Of a stretch of DNA of 64,000 nucleotides, positions 18,471 through 27,308 are shown piece after piece; within the stretch, counting starts at the first letter, position 1, and the number at the start of each line of letters is the position of its first letter. Below the pieces are notes generated by a model. The model worked only from the letters and a program-made list of their open reading frames with translations. It was not told the origin of the DNA and did no database searches. Source of the DNA: Bacteroidota bacterium (lineage in GTDB: Bacteria; Bacteroidota; Bacteroidia; Chitinophagales; Chitinophagaceae); contig JADJJH010000007.1 of the NCBI GenBank assembly GCA_016706595.1, positions 248,001 to 312,000 on the forward strand. The letters run 5' to 3'. The translations under genes were made by a program, and so were the position numbers.

Positions 18471-20783
18471 ATGTGGAAAGCACTTGCCCAATTTGTTCTG
18501 CGCTTTAGAGCCCTTGTACTTCTTGTACTCATTGTTTTAACTTCTATTATGGGGTATTTTGCTTCTAAGGCAAAAATGCGCTACGAGATGACCAGCGCTA
18601 TTCCGACTGATAACCCTAAATATATCGAGCATCAAAATTTTAAAAAGATGTTTGGAGAGGATGGCTCAATGCTGGTGGTTGGTTTCAGCAAGGATAATGT
18701 TTTTGAACCTCAATTCTTTCAACAATTTACAGCATGGCAAAAAAACATTAAAGCAATTGATGGTGTTGAAAATATGTTAAGCATTCCAACCGCTATCAAT
18801 ATAAAAAAAGTAGAAAATGATAGCACGGCCAAACTCATTACTACCCAGGTATTTGATGCAAGTAAAGGTCATGATTCAAGTGTGCAAGAATTTTTAAATC
18901 TGCCTTTCTACCGAAATCTATTGTATAACCCCGAAACTAAAACTTACTTAACTGCCATTTACTTGAATAAAGAAAAATTGCAAACTGCCGAGCGAATGCG
19001 CATGGTAAAAGAAATTAAGGAAGTAACTGAAAAGTTTGCTCAAGCAGGAAAAATAGAAGCACATTACTCTGGACTTCCATTTATTAGAACTGAATTCGCC
19101 AATAGCGTTAAGTATGAAATGAATTTGATACTCATGGCGTCTTTGTTACTTACTGCTGTTGTATTGTTTCTTTTCTTTCGTTCCATCAGTGCTGTTATTT
19201 TTTCGGTACTTATTGTTTTTGCAGGTGTGTTATGGGCGCTTGGCTTATTGTATTTGATGGATTACCGTATTTCCATTTTAACTGCATTGGTTGCGCCTTT
19301 AGTAGTAGTCATAGGCATACCGAATTGCATTTACTTTTTAAATAAGTATCATACACAGTTTGCGATAAGTGGCGATAAACGCATAGCGCTTACTACCATG
19401 ATAGAACGTATGGGTATTGTAACTTTATTTACAAACCTAACTGCCGCCATTGGGTTTGGTGTTTTTTATTTTACCAAAAGTCAAGTGCTTAAAGAGTTTG
19501 GTTTAATTGCCGGCATAAGTATTTTAGTTGTTTTTATTATTTCGTTGCACGCTATTCCGGCCATCTTTAGTTATTTAAAAGCACCGCAAGCGAGGCATAC
19601 TGCTTACCTCGATAATAAAACGCTTACGAGTGTATTATTGAAACTCGAGTATTGGGTATTGAACCACAAAAAGTATGTTACTACTTTTTGGACTGCCATA
19701 TTATTACTTTCATTATTTGGCATTTTCAAATTGAAAACACTTGGCTTTATCGTTGATGATTTACCCAAACAAAATAAAATTTATACCGATTTAAAATATT
19801 TTGAAAAGAATTTTCATGGAGTTATGCCTTTGGAAATTATGATAGATACCAAAAAGAAAAATGGCGCAACGACATTGCCTACTTTGCAAAAATTGGATGC
19901 CTTGTCAACTGAACTCACTCAATTTCCTGAATTAGCCAAGCCGCTTTCGATGGTTGAGGCGATTAAGTTTGCACGACAAGCTTATTATGATGGCGATAGT
20001 TCAAGCTATGGAGTACCTAATAGTTTTGATATATCATTTTTGTTACCCTACTTACGAATGAAAGGAAGTAGCGGTAATCCGCAATTCACTAAACTATTAA
20101 GTTCGTTTATTGATAGTAGTAAACAATATGCGCGAATTAGTGTGGGCGTGGCAGATATAGGTTCAGATAAATTACCGGTTTTATTAGATAGTATTCGTCA
20201 AAAAGCCAATGGCATTTTTGATACTAGTCGCTACCAAATTACTTTCACCGGAACTAGCATTGTTTTTCTAGAGGGCAGTAAATTTATTATTAATAGTCTG
20301 CGCGATAGTTTATTACTAGCTCTAGTAATGATTATTTTGTGTATGGTGTTTTTATTCAGGTCATGGCGTATTGTGGCTATCGCTATTATTACCAATATTA
20401 TTCCTTTAGCCATCACTGCCGGGGTAATGGGGTATTGCCAAATTCATCTTAAACCTTCAACGGTTTTAGTATTTAGTATTGCTTTAGGTATCGCGATTGA
20501 TGTAACGATACGTTTTTTAGTAAACTACAAACAAGATTTACCAAAGTATAATTATCAAATTCCGGAAACTATTAGTGCAACCATACAAGAAACCGGAATT
20601 AGTATTATTTACACCTCACTGATTTTAGCGGCAGGTTTTATTGTATTTTTAGTTTCACAATTTGATGGAACGCAAGCCCTTGGCTATTTAACTGCCCTTA
20701 CTTTATTTATGGCCATGATTACCAATCTTACGATTTTGCCTGCGATGTTGGTTTGGTTTGATAAACAGAAGAAACCCAAGTAA
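18471..20783 (+). CDS. RND-superfamily (MMPL/HAE3-type) transporter
   Basis: A 770-residue inner-membrane protein with the duplicated RND layout: one N-terminal helix, a large periplasmic loop (about residues 35-215), five to six helices (215-370), a second single helix near 400, a second periplasmic loop, and a final helix bundle from about 610. The length and lack of an associated membrane-fusion or outer-membrane partner fit the MMPL/HAE3 branch, which in several bacteria moves lipids or hopanoids. The substrate cannot be read from sequence. The second-half helix block with ALGIAIDVTIRFLVNY carries the acidic residue typical of proton-relay helices. It is divergent from porZ and convergent with tsaE. 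Confidence 0.85.
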   Translation: MWKALAQFVLRFRALVLLVLIVLTSIMGYFASKAKMRYEMTSAIPTDNPKYIEHQNFKKMFGEDGSMLVVGFSKDNVFEPQFFQQFTAWQKNIKAIDGVENMLSIPTAINIKKVENDSTAKLITTQVFDASKGHDSSVQEFLNLPFYRNLLYNPETKTYLTAIYLNKEKLQTAERMRMVKEIKEVTEKFAQAGKIEAHYSGLPFIRTEFANSVKYEMNLILMASLLLTAVVLFLFFRSISAVIFSVLIVFAGVLWALGLLYLMDYRISILTALVAPLVVVIGIPNCIYFLNKYHTQFAISGDKRIALTTMIERMGIVTLFTNLTAAIGFGVFYFTKSQVLKEFGLIAGISILVVFIISLHAIPAIFSYLKAPQARHTAYLDNKTLTSVLLKLEYWVLNHKKYVTTFWTAILLLSLFGIFKLKTLGFIVDDLPKQNKIYTDLKYFEKNFHGVMPLEIMIDTKKKNGATTLPTLQKLDALSTELTQFPELAKPLSMVEAIKFARQAYYDGDSSSYGVPNSFDISFLLPYLRMKGSSGNPQFTKLLSSFIDSSKQYARISVGVADIGSDKLPVLLDSIRQKANGIFDTSRYQITFTGTSIVFLEGSKFIINSLRDSLLLALVMIILCMVFLFRSWRIVAIAIITNIIPLAITAGVMGYCQIHLKPSTVLVFSIALGIAIDVTIRFLVNYKQDLPKYNYQIPETISATIQETGISIIYTSLILAAGFIVFLVSQFDGTQALGYLTALTLFMAMITNLTILPAMLVWFDKQKKPK

Positions 20784-20823
20784 TTATGCGCTAAATGTTT
20801 GGTGTTACAACGCTACTATTTGA

Positions 20824-21249
20824 CTAACTAACAAGCCCATTACTTATAGTTCTGAGGTAGGTACCATCATTCTTAATTTTCAATTTAACAGTGTTTGGTG
20901 GCAATAATTCCTCTGCTATTTCAGGCCATTCGATAAAGCAATAAGTATTGGGTTCCAATAAAATATCTTGCACGCCGGCTTCAATGGCATCATGTACATT
21001 TTTTAATCGATACCAGTCCATATGAAATACTTTTTGTTGTGTACCTTGAATTTGATATTCATTAATAATTGAAAAGGTCGGACTACTTACATTATCAACT
21101 ACTCCTAAACATTTACATAATTCTTTTATCAATGTAGTTTTTCCACTGCCCATGTCTGCATATAAAGCAAAGCAACGAGTGGCAGGAAAAGTTTGTAAAA
21201 TAGTTGTAGCAATAGTATTTAACTCGTTTAACGAATACGATATTTCCAT
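20824..21249 (-). CDS. tsaE: tRNA threonylcarbamoyladenosine biosynthesis ATPase TsaE
   Basis: P-loop ATPase that works with TsaB and TsaD to make t6A37 in ANN-decoding tRNAs. Walker A is ADMGSGKTTL, followed by the family blocks SSPTFSIINEY, HMDWYRL and FIEWPE. The frame is open back to 21276, but the ATG at 21249 gives the normal MEISYSLNELNTIA start and a 141-residue protein, and a TATATTTG box sits four bases upstream of it. TsaE is normally cytoplasmic and essential. The ATG lies 69 bases from the divergent copA ATG. Confidence 0.95.
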   Translation of the reverse strand: MEISYSLNELNTIATTILQTFPATRCFALYADMGSGKTTLIKELCKCLGVVDNVSSPTFSIINEYQIQGTQQKVFHMDWYRLKNVHDAIEAGVQDILLEPNTYCFIEWPEIAEELLPPNTVKLKIKNDGTYLRTISNGLVS

Positions 21250-21253
21250 AACA

Positions 21254-21261
21254 CAAATATA
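21254..21261 (-). promoter_or_regulatory. TATATTTG -7 box of tsaE, 4 nt from ATG
   Basis: The minus strand reads TATATTTG, TGTT, ATG. This helps decide the start at 21249, because the longer frame would begin upstream of the expected transcription start. Confidence 0.6.
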
Positions 21262-21306
21262 TATAGCTCTTTGCAATCACTTCAAGATTGTGGTTAAACT
21301 AATTGC

Positions 21307-21314
21307 TACCTTTG
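21307..21314 (+). promoter_or_regulatory. TACCTTTG -7 box of copA, 4 nt from ATG
   Basis: TACCTTTG is followed by CACA and then the copA ATG at 21319. A TTG occurs 16 bases upstream of the box, near the expected -33 position. With the tsaE box this makes a back-to-back pair of predicted leaderless promoters. Confidence 0.6.
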
Positions 21315-21318
21315 CACA

Positions 21319-23436
21319 ATGGAAAATTTTATTGAACGCAAGATTGAGGGTATGACTTGCGGAAATTGCGCCTTAACCGTTACTACTACACTTACTAAAC
21401 TAGGCGCAAAGGATGCTGTTGCCAATGCAGCTACCGGCGACGTAAGTTTTACCATTATAGGAAATACGCCCGTTGAAACATTCGAAAAAGGCATTGAATC
21501 ATTAGGGTATACTGTTGCTCATGATGATGAGCAAGATGATACTGTTAAAAGTACTGGCTATTCTGAAATCAAAATTTTGTTTTTGATTAGCCTTGTCCTG
21601 TGGTTGCCTTTAATGTTACACATGTTTTTACATTTCCCGATTTTACATAACCCTTGGTTTCAGTGGGCAGTTTGTACACCGGTGTATTTGATTAATGTTT
21701 ACTATTTTGGAAAAAGTGCATTTCGTTCATTGAAAAATGGTATACCCAATATGGACGTATTGGTATTTACCGGAGCAAGTGCCGCTTACTTTTATAGTAT
21801 CATCGGTTGCTATTTGTTTCCTCAAGAGGTTCATAATTATCTGTTTTTCGAAACAGCGGCCTCAATCATTACCTTGGTTTTGTTTGGGAATTTCTTGGAA
21901 GAATATACGGTGAGTTCTACCGCTGGTGCCATTAAAGAGTTGATGAAGTTTCAAAAAACCAAAGCAAAATTGATACTCATAGATAGCATTGGCAAAGAAA
22001 CCATTCAAGAAGTTGATAATAAATTTATTCGAGTAAAGGATAAGGTGTTAGTGAATAGTGGTGATAAAATTCCGGTAGATGGTATCATCATTTCGGGCCA
22101 GGCACAAATCGATGAAAGTATGATGAGTGGCGAAAGTTTACCAGTGACAAAAGGAACTGGCGATGCGGTGATTGGCGGGTCTATTGTAGTAGATGGAAGC
22201 ATAAAAGCTGAGATTACAGCAGTTGGAAAAAACACGGTGATTTCAAATATCATTCACCTAGTCAATCAAGCCCAAGCTGCCAAGCCTCCTTTACAAAAAT
22301 TAGCCGATAAAATAAGTGCCGTTTTTGTGCCTTTAGTAATAGGATTTGCCTTGCTAACTTTTTTAGTGAACTACTTATTCATCGATAAAAGTTTGCAAGA
22401 TAGTATGATGCGAACCATTGCGGTCATGGTCATTGCTTGTCCTTGTGCAATGGGTTTAGCCACTCCAGCAGCCGTTATGGTTGGTTTAGGCCGTGCTGCC
22501 CGAACCGGAATTCTCATTAAAGGTGGAGATACTTTGGAAAAATTTAAGGATATTAAACAATTTGTATTTGATAAAACCGGGACGCTTACCACAGGTCAAT
22601 TGCGAGTTGGCAAATTTCACACATCGCTAGAGGAAAGTTATTTTAAACAAATTGTAGCAGCCATTGAAACGCATTCATCTCACCCTATTGCTCGCAGCAT
22701 TATCAAAGAATGGACAGATACATCAAGTATTTCTTTTACGAAAGTTGAAGAAGAAAAGGGAATTGGATTGCATGCCACAGATGAAAACTCAACTATTTGG
22801 ACGATTGGTTCGTATCGAACAGTAGCCCATCTTGATGTCAAAGAGTTACATGATTTATTTATATTGAAGAATAAAGAATTGGTAGGTTGGATTGATATGC
22901 AAGATGAATTACGGGATGATGCTGCTGATGTAATTCAATCATTAAACATTGCAGGTTATAAAACGATTATGTTAAGTGGCGACCGAAAGGAAAAATGCGA
23001 GCATATTGCCCAACAACTGAATATTAGCGAAGTATATAGTGAGCAATTACCTGAACAAAAAATGGCTATACTCGACAAATTGATGCAAGTTGCGCCCACA
23101 GCTATGATAGGCGATGGCATTAATGATGCGCCCTCTTTAGCCAAAGCAAGTATTGGCATTTCATTGAGTGATGCATCTCAAATTGCCATTCAAAGTGCTA
23201 ATGTTTTATTACTGAAAAACAAATTAGGCAATTTGCCTATTGCTATAGGTTTAGGCAAACACACCTATCTCACCATCAAACAAAATTTATTCTGGGCTTT
23301 TGCTTATAATGTAGTTGCCATTCCCGTAGCCGCAGCCGGCTTTTTAACACCTACTTGGGGTGCAGGAATTATGGCATTAAGCGATGTTGTTCTGATTTTG
23401 AATTCGTTACGATTACGATTTAAGAAAGTGGTATAG
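21319..23436 (+). CDS. copA: Copper-translocating P1B-type ATPase
   Basis: Exports Cu+ (possibly Ag+) across the inner membrane using ATP. One N-terminal heavy-metal domain carries GMTCGNCALTV (CxxC near residues 14-17). The membrane metal site is CPCAMGLATP near residue 374, the phosphorylation motif DKTGTLTTG near 417, and the hinge GDGINDAPSLA near 597; HSSHPIAR supplies the HP motif of P1B ATPases. The length of 705 residues is normal. A copper-related CutC is encoded 5 kb downstream. The CPC motif supports monovalent copper rather than zinc. No CopZ chaperone or CueR-type regulator lies nearby. Confidence 0.95.
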   Translation: MENFIERKIEGMTCGNCALTVTTTLTKLGAKDAVANAATGDVSFTIIGNTPVETFEKGIESLGYTVAHDDEQDDTVKSTGYSEIKILFLISLVLWLPLMLHMFLHFPILHNPWFQWAVCTPVYLINVYYFGKSAFRSLKNGIPNMDVLVFTGASAAYFYSIIGCYLFPQEVHNYLFFETAASIITLVLFGNFLEEYTVSSTAGAIKELMKFQKTKAKLILIDSIGKETIQEVDNKFIRVKDKVLVNSGDKIPVDGIIISGQAQIDESMMSGESLPVTKGTGDAVIGGSIVVDGSIKAEITAVGKNTVISNIIHLVNQAQAAKPPLQKLADKISAVFVPLVIGFALLTFLVNYLFIDKSLQDSMMRTIAVMVIACPCAMGLATPAAVMVGLGRAARTGILIKGGDTLEKFKDIKQFVFDKTGTLTTGQLRVGKFHTSLEESYFKQIVAAIETHSSHPIARSIIKEWTDTSSISFTKVEEEKGIGLHATDENSTIWTIGSYRTVAHLDVKELHDLFILKNKELVGWIDMQDELRDDAADVIQSLNIAGYKTIMLSGDRKEKCEHIAQQLNISEVYSEQLPEQKMAILDKLMQVAPTAMIGDGINDAPSLAKASIGISLSDASQIAIQSANVLLLKNKLGNLPIAIGLGKHTYLTIKQNLFWAFAYNVVAIPVAAAGFLTPTWGAGIMALSDVVLILNSLRLRFKKVV

Positions 23437-23439
23437 CGA

Positions 23440-23550
23440 ATTACAAATGTGTAACTACGAATTATGAAAATAGGGTGTGGCCTGCTTCGAAAAGCTAATT
23501 TTTACTATCCTTATGTAATTCGTAGGATGCATACACTTCCGAATTACAGT
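23440..23550. repeat. Imperfect inverted repeat after copA
   Basis: CTACGAATTA just after copA is matched by TAATTCGTAG about 60 bases later, with weaker flanking complementarity containing GTGTA/TACAC. It could act as a transcription-ending fold for copA, or be another short palindromic repeat; it lacks a U-tract directly after the stem. Confidence 0.45.
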
Positions 23551-23661
23551 CAATTTTCCCCGACTTAGCCCTTTTTTTCCTTACTTAACAAATTTCTTTT
23601 TTTTGCGGAAGAACTCAATTTATGTTTGTTATGCAAAAGATATATGAGGTATGAAGGATCT

Positions 23662-23756
23662 GCAGCCCCGATAGTAGCGAATGCCCGCATAAGTAAAATT
23701 TGCCTAGCAAGCAAAATGATATAATGCGGCAGCAGCGGATAGCGGGAAATTGCTGC
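23662..23756 (-). repeat. Structured intergenic repeat, family 1 copy 2
   Basis: Terminal GCAGC/GCTGC and CCCG/CGGG pairs enclose an internal loop containing GATAGTAGCG on one side and GCGGATAGC on the other. An inner stem of GCCCGCAT against ATGCGGC closes a variable AT-rich loop. Read on the minus strand, the flanks ATTTCCCGCTATCCG and CGCTACTATCGGGGC match the element at 4595-4702. It lies in the 480-bp gap before recA; the open frames crossing it are not credible genes. Confidence 0.75.
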
Positions 23757-23889
23757 CCAAAAAAATAATTCTTCACTGCGTAAACTGGGTAGGTAGCGAC
23801 ATGAATATCTTTGCAACGAAATGATGAAGGCGCGAATTTGAAACTTATCAACATTTGCAAAACGAAGAAACAGAAATCATATTAATATT

Positions 23890-23897
23890 TACATTTG
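23890..23897 (+). promoter_or_regulatory. TACATTTG -7 box upstream of recA
   Basis: TACATTTG lies 19 bases before the recA ATG, giving a short 5' leader. No LexA-type palindrome was recognised next to it, so SOS control cannot be claimed from this sequence. Confidence 0.5.
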
Positions 23898-23916
23898 TTC
23901 AAACACAACAAAAGCC

Positions 23917-24933
23917 ATGGCAAAAGAAACAGTAGTCGTTGAAAACGAAAAATTGAAAGCACTAAAACTTACGATGGAAAAAATCGATAAGGATTATGGC
24001 AAAGGCTCGGTAATGAAACTGGGCGATAAAGAAGTGGTAGAAATGGAGAGCATTTCTACCGGATCATTAGGATTAGATATTGCCTTAGGTATAGGTGGTT
24101 TTCCGCGGGGCAGAATTGTTGAAATTTACGGACCTGAATCATCGGGTAAAACTACCATCGCAACACATGCGATCGCTGAAGCACAAAAGAAAGGAGGCAT
24201 TTGCGCATTTATTGATGCGGAGCATGCATTTGATGCAAACTATGCAAAAAAATTGGGTGTCGATATTGATAATCTTTTAATATCTCAACCCGATTATGGT
24301 GAGCAGGCACTTGAAATTGCCGATCGATTAATTTCGTCTGGCGCTGTTGATCTAGTAGTGATAGATTCGGTTGCTGCCTTAGTACCAAAAGCTGAATTAG
24401 AAGGTGAAATGGGTGATAGTAAAATGGGGTTACAAGCTCGTTTAATGAGTCAGGCCCTACGTAAACTTACCGCAACCATTAACCGTACCGGCTGTTGCTG
24501 TATTTTTATTAATCAGCTTCGCGAAAAAATTGGTATTGTTTTTGGTAACCCCGAAACCACTACCGGTGGTAATGCCTTAAAGTTTTATGCTTCGGTGCGT
24601 TTAGATATCCGACGTATTGCGCAAATTAAAGATGGGGAAGAAGCGATAGGAAATCGTGCCCGTGTGAAAGTGGTAAAAAACAAAGTAGCACCTCCCTTCC
24701 GACAAGCTGAATTTGATATTATTTTTGGAGAAGGCATTAGCAAATCCGGTGAGTTAGTTGATTTAGGCGTTGAACATGGCATATTGCAAAAAAGCGGATC
24801 TTGGTATGCTTATGATACCAATAAACTGGGGCAAGGTCGTGATGCGGTAAAACAATTATTACTCGATAACCCTGAAATGGCTGCCGAAGTAGAAGCTAAA
24901 ATTAAGGCGAAGATCGAGGCGGATCATGCGTAA
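23917..24933 (+). CDS. recA: Recombinase RecA
   Basis: Forms the ATP-dependent strand-exchange filament on single-stranded DNA and stimulates LexA self-cleavage where LexA exists. Length 338 residues. Walker A is GPESSGKTT near residues 69-77; the family blocks FIDAEHAFD, VVIDSVAALVPKAELEGE and the L2 loop INQLREKIGIVFGNPETTTGG are intact. The C-terminus is short and only mildly acidic. A structured repeat begins about ten bases after the stop. RecO, which loads RecA in gap repair, is encoded 8 kb away. Confidence 0.99.
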   Translation: MAKETVVVENEKLKALKLTMEKIDKDYGKGSVMKLGDKEVVEMESISTGSLGLDIALGIGGFPRGRIVEIYGPESSGKTTIATHAIAEAQKKGGICAFIDAEHAFDANYAKKLGVDIDNLLISQPDYGEQALEIADRLISSGAVDLVVIDSVAALVPKAELEGEMGDSKMGLQARLMSQALRKLTATINRTGCCCIFINQLREKIGIVFGNPETTTGGNALKFYASVRLDIRRIAQIKDGEEAIGNRARVKVVKNKVAPPFRQAEFDIIFGEGISKSGELVDLGVEHGILQKSGSWYAYDTNKLGQGRDAVKQLLLDNPEMAAEVEAKIKAKIEADHA

Positions 24934-24942
24934 AGAAATGAG

Positions 24943-25075
24943 CATCTCTAAAAACCCCTGATGCTTCGTTATTCGAATGCCGTAGGTACGGCACCCTTTA
25001 TTTACCATAGTAAACGCTTCCGATAGCTATCGGAATTGCAAAATCAGAATGCCTCGCCTGAGGGGTTTTTGAAGG
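24943..25075 (+). repeat. Structured 3'-UTR repeat, family 3 copy 1
   Basis: The element starts GCATCTCTAAAAACCCC just after recA and ends AGGGGTTTTT at 25070. The two ends pair perfectly (AAAAACCCCT with AGGGGTTTTT). Inside are conserved words TGATGCTTCGTTATTC, a TTTAC/GTAAA hairpin and ATGCCTCGCCTGA, all repeated in the element at 48952-49070. This copy also holds two short palindromes, GCCGTAGGTACGGC and TTCCGATAGCTATCGGAA (25018-25035). The final stem plus T-run could also end recA transcription. Confidence 0.8.
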
Positions 25076-25166
25076 TGGCAAAGAGCTACATAATTAATGA
25101 ATGTTAACATGGAGTACAAACAATATTGTAAAAAGATAGTTTTAAAAGAACAAACAATTCAAAGTT

Positions 25167-25188
25167 CCTCGCTTCGGCGGGGATTTTT
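25167..25188 (+). terminator. Intrinsic terminator with UUCG tetraloop
   Basis: CCTCGC, loop TTCG, GCGGGG, then ATTTTT. The stem is six pairs, one of them G-U in RNA. It is oriented with recA and may be its back-up terminator, because no convincing gene lies between. Confidence 0.75.
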
Positions 25189-25267
25189 GATGAATGGAGC
25201 TTGTGTTACAACTTTTATTCATGAATTGAATCCTCTTCGAAGCCTGTGGCTTCGTAATACCGAAAGC

Positions 25268-25308
25268 ATATCTGTAGTTGTCCAATTTAATTGGACAACT
25301 ACAGATAT
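25268..25308. repeat. 41-bp perfect palindrome
   Basis: ATATCTGTAGTTGTCCAATT, a central T, and the exact complement AATTGGACAACTACAGATAT form a 20-bp inverted repeat with one unpaired centre base. There is no T-run after it, so it is not a typical terminator. It lies 230 bp upstream of the asparaginase-like gene. The 79-codon frame that crosses it is not a credible gene. Confidence 0.9.
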
Positions 25309-25540
25309 TGCATCGGCATTATACAATCAATTTTAAGATTAGTATATAAATCATTTGGTATAAGCTTTATGTTCTTCCAAGAATTTGTCTTGCAAGTAAA
25401 TTGGAAACTTTTTCACAAAGAAATACAACTTGTAAATTAGATGCAGTTGGTAATTCGTGCATCAAGTAATTAAGTCAGAATATTTTCATCTTTCCGAATC
25501 TCCAAATCTTGACTTACATTTATTGCAAGAAACACATTTC

Positions 25541-26551
25541 ATGAATAGAAGAAGCTTTGTAAAAAACCTGGGAATCGTTTCACCTTTACTAGCGATGCCA
25601 TCAAGTTTATTTGCTAAGGAGAAAATTTCATTTGCGTCGCCGGGCGCGCGAGTTATCAGCACTTGGGAACCTAATGTGAAAGCTAATGGAAAAGCTTGGG
25701 AGATATTATCACAAGGAGGGATTGCCTTGGATGCAGTTCATCAAGGTGTAATGGTGCCTGAAGCCGATCCTGAAGATCAAAGTGTGGGCTATGGAGGTTT
25801 GCCCGATCGCGATGGAAAGGTAACCCTCGATTCATGCATTATGGATCATGAAGGAAATATTGGTTCGGTGATGTGTCTCGAACATATAATGCATGCGGTA
25901 AGTGTTGCACGATTGGTGATGGAAAAAACGCCTCATGTGCAATTAGTAGGTGATGGGGCCTTTGAATTTGCTATTTTACAGGGATTTAAAAAAGAAAATT
26001 TATTAACGCCTCAAGCCGAAGCTGCTTGGAAAAAATGGATGGAGAATTCGAAATACGATCCAATGATTACCGTACGTGAAATTGAAAAACGTATTCGTGA
26101 AAACCATGATACCATAGGCATGTTAGCACTCGATAAAAATAATAATCTTAGTGGTGCATGTACAACCAGCGGTATGGCTTATAAATTGCATGGCAGGGTT
26201 GGCGACTCACCCATTATTGGTGCAGGTTTATATGTTGATAATGAAGTGGGCGCAGCAACGGCAACCGGTGTAGGCGAAGAGGTGGTTCGTATTTGTGGTA
26301 GTCATGCTATTGTGGAAGCTATGCGACAAGGGAAATCGCCACAACGAGCATGTAAAGTAGGTATCGAACGATTGATACAGATGCGTGGAATGGAGAAAGC
26401 GAAAAAAATTCAAATTGGTTTTATTGCCATGAATAAAGAAGGCGAAACGGGTTGTTATTCTATGTTGCCGAATTTTACAATGGCGATGCGATCAGATGAT
26501 GGAGAAGAAATTATTAAAGCAGATTCGTATTTCGATTTTGAAGCTGAATAG
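25541..26551 (+). CDS. N4-(beta-N-acetylglucosaminyl)-L-asparaginase family protein
   Basis: An Ntn-hydrolase of the glycosylasparaginase/isoaspartyl peptidase family, which in characterised members cleaves the GlcNAc-Asn bond after autoproteolysis. The cleavage site is HDTIGM near residue 188, the Thr becoming the nucleophile; the downstream GRVGDSPIIGAG and ATGVGEE blocks are the substrate-binding segments. The frame is open from 25457, but the ATG at 25541 gives MNRRSFVKNLGIVSPLLA, a twin-arginine-like signal, so the mature enzyme is probably periplasmic. Length from this start is 337 residues. It is separated from cutC by three bases, suggesting an operon. Confidence 0.88.
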   Translation: MNRRSFVKNLGIVSPLLAMPSSLFAKEKISFASPGARVISTWEPNVKANGKAWEILSQGGIALDAVHQGVMVPEADPEDQSVGYGGLPDRDGKVTLDSCIMDHEGNIGSVMCLEHIMHAVSVARLVMEKTPHVQLVGDGAFEFAILQGFKKENLLTPQAEAAWKKWMENSKYDPMITVREIEKRIRENHDTIGMLALDKNNNLSGACTTSGMAYKLHGRVGDSPIIGAGLYVDNEVGAATATGVGEEVVRICGSHAIVEAMRQGKSPQRACKVGIERLIQMRGMEKAKKIQIGFIAMNKEGETGCYSMLPNFTMAMRSDDGEEIIKADSYFDFEAE

Positions 26552-26554
26552 ATT

Positions 26555-27283
26555 ATGCAAGATTATATTTTAGAAATTGCGGCTTTCACTTTAGAAGGTG
26601 CCTTATTAGCCAGTGAAGCCGGTGCCCAACGAATTGAATTATGTGATAATGCCGAAGAGGGTGGCACAACGCCCTCATACGGAATGTTGAAACTAGCCAA
26701 AGAAAAAATCAGGACTCCTATCTTCCCCATTATTCGGCCGCGTGGTGGCGATTTTGTATATAGTGATGAAGAGTACGAAGCCATGAAGTATGATATTTCC
26801 CTATGCAAACAATTGAGCTTCGAAGGTGTGGTAATAGGTATATTATTAGCATCCGGACAAATTGATAAAACCCGAACTACCGAACTTGTGAAATTGGCAA
26901 AACCCATGCAAGTAACGTTTCATAGAGCTTTTGATCGATGTAATGACCCGATGCAAGCACTAGAAGATATTATAGATTGTGGATGTAATCGTATACTTAC
27001 TAGCGGACAATTTCCTTCGGTGATGAATGGACTGACATGCATAAAACAACTGATTCATCAAGCAGCAGGCCGCATCATCATTATGCCTGGTAGTGGTTTA
27101 AAAAGTACTCATGTAGCCGAAATTGCCAATGTAACCGGGGCTACTGAATTTCATACGGCTGCGAGGAAAAAAGTATTTCATGAAGGTGTTTCTTCACCGC
27201 TAAGCATGAACGAAAATTTGACCTATGTATCGGTCGATACTGAAGAAATCCAAGATATTCGAAAAATTTTAGATGCTTTATGA
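26555..27283 (+). CDS. cutC: CutC family protein
   Basis: A 242-residue TIM-barrel protein of the CutC family. It has the usual opening (EIAAFTLEGALLASEAGAQRIELC), the FPIIRPRGGDFVYSDEE block and the VTFHRAFDRC block, with MPGSGLK near the C-terminus. CutC was named for copper homeostasis in E. coli, but that role has been questioned; a carbohydrate-related enzymatic role is possible. The three-base spacing from a glycosylasparaginase-like gene fits glycan catabolism as well as copper handling. Confidence 0.92.
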   Translation: MQDYILEIAAFTLEGALLASEAGAQRIELCDNAEEGGTTPSYGMLKLAKEKIRTPIFPIIRPRGGDFVYSDEEYEAMKYDISLCKQLSFEGVVIGILLASGQIDKTRTTELVKLAKPMQVTFHRAFDRCNDPMQALEDIIDCGCNRILTSGQFPSVMNGLTCIKQLIHQAAGRIIIMPGSGLKSTHVAEIANVTGATEFHTAARKKVFHEGVSSPLSMNENLTYVSVDTEEIQDIRKILDAL

Positions 27284-27308
27284 GTTAGCATTTATAACAT
27301 CGAAACCC

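Noticed and set aside
23565..23860. Two overlapping minus-strand frames upstream of recA
   Set aside because: Both run through the family 1 structured repeat and have no recognisable domain or start signal.
23838..23916. LexA/SOS operator upstream of recA
   Set aside because: No convincing palindromic operator was found next to the TACATTTG box, so no SOS claim is made.
25097..25336. 79-codon plus-strand frame after recA
   Set aside because: It crosses a UUCG-loop terminator and the 41-bp palindrome, so its codons are dictated by DNA structure; composition and start context are not gene-like.
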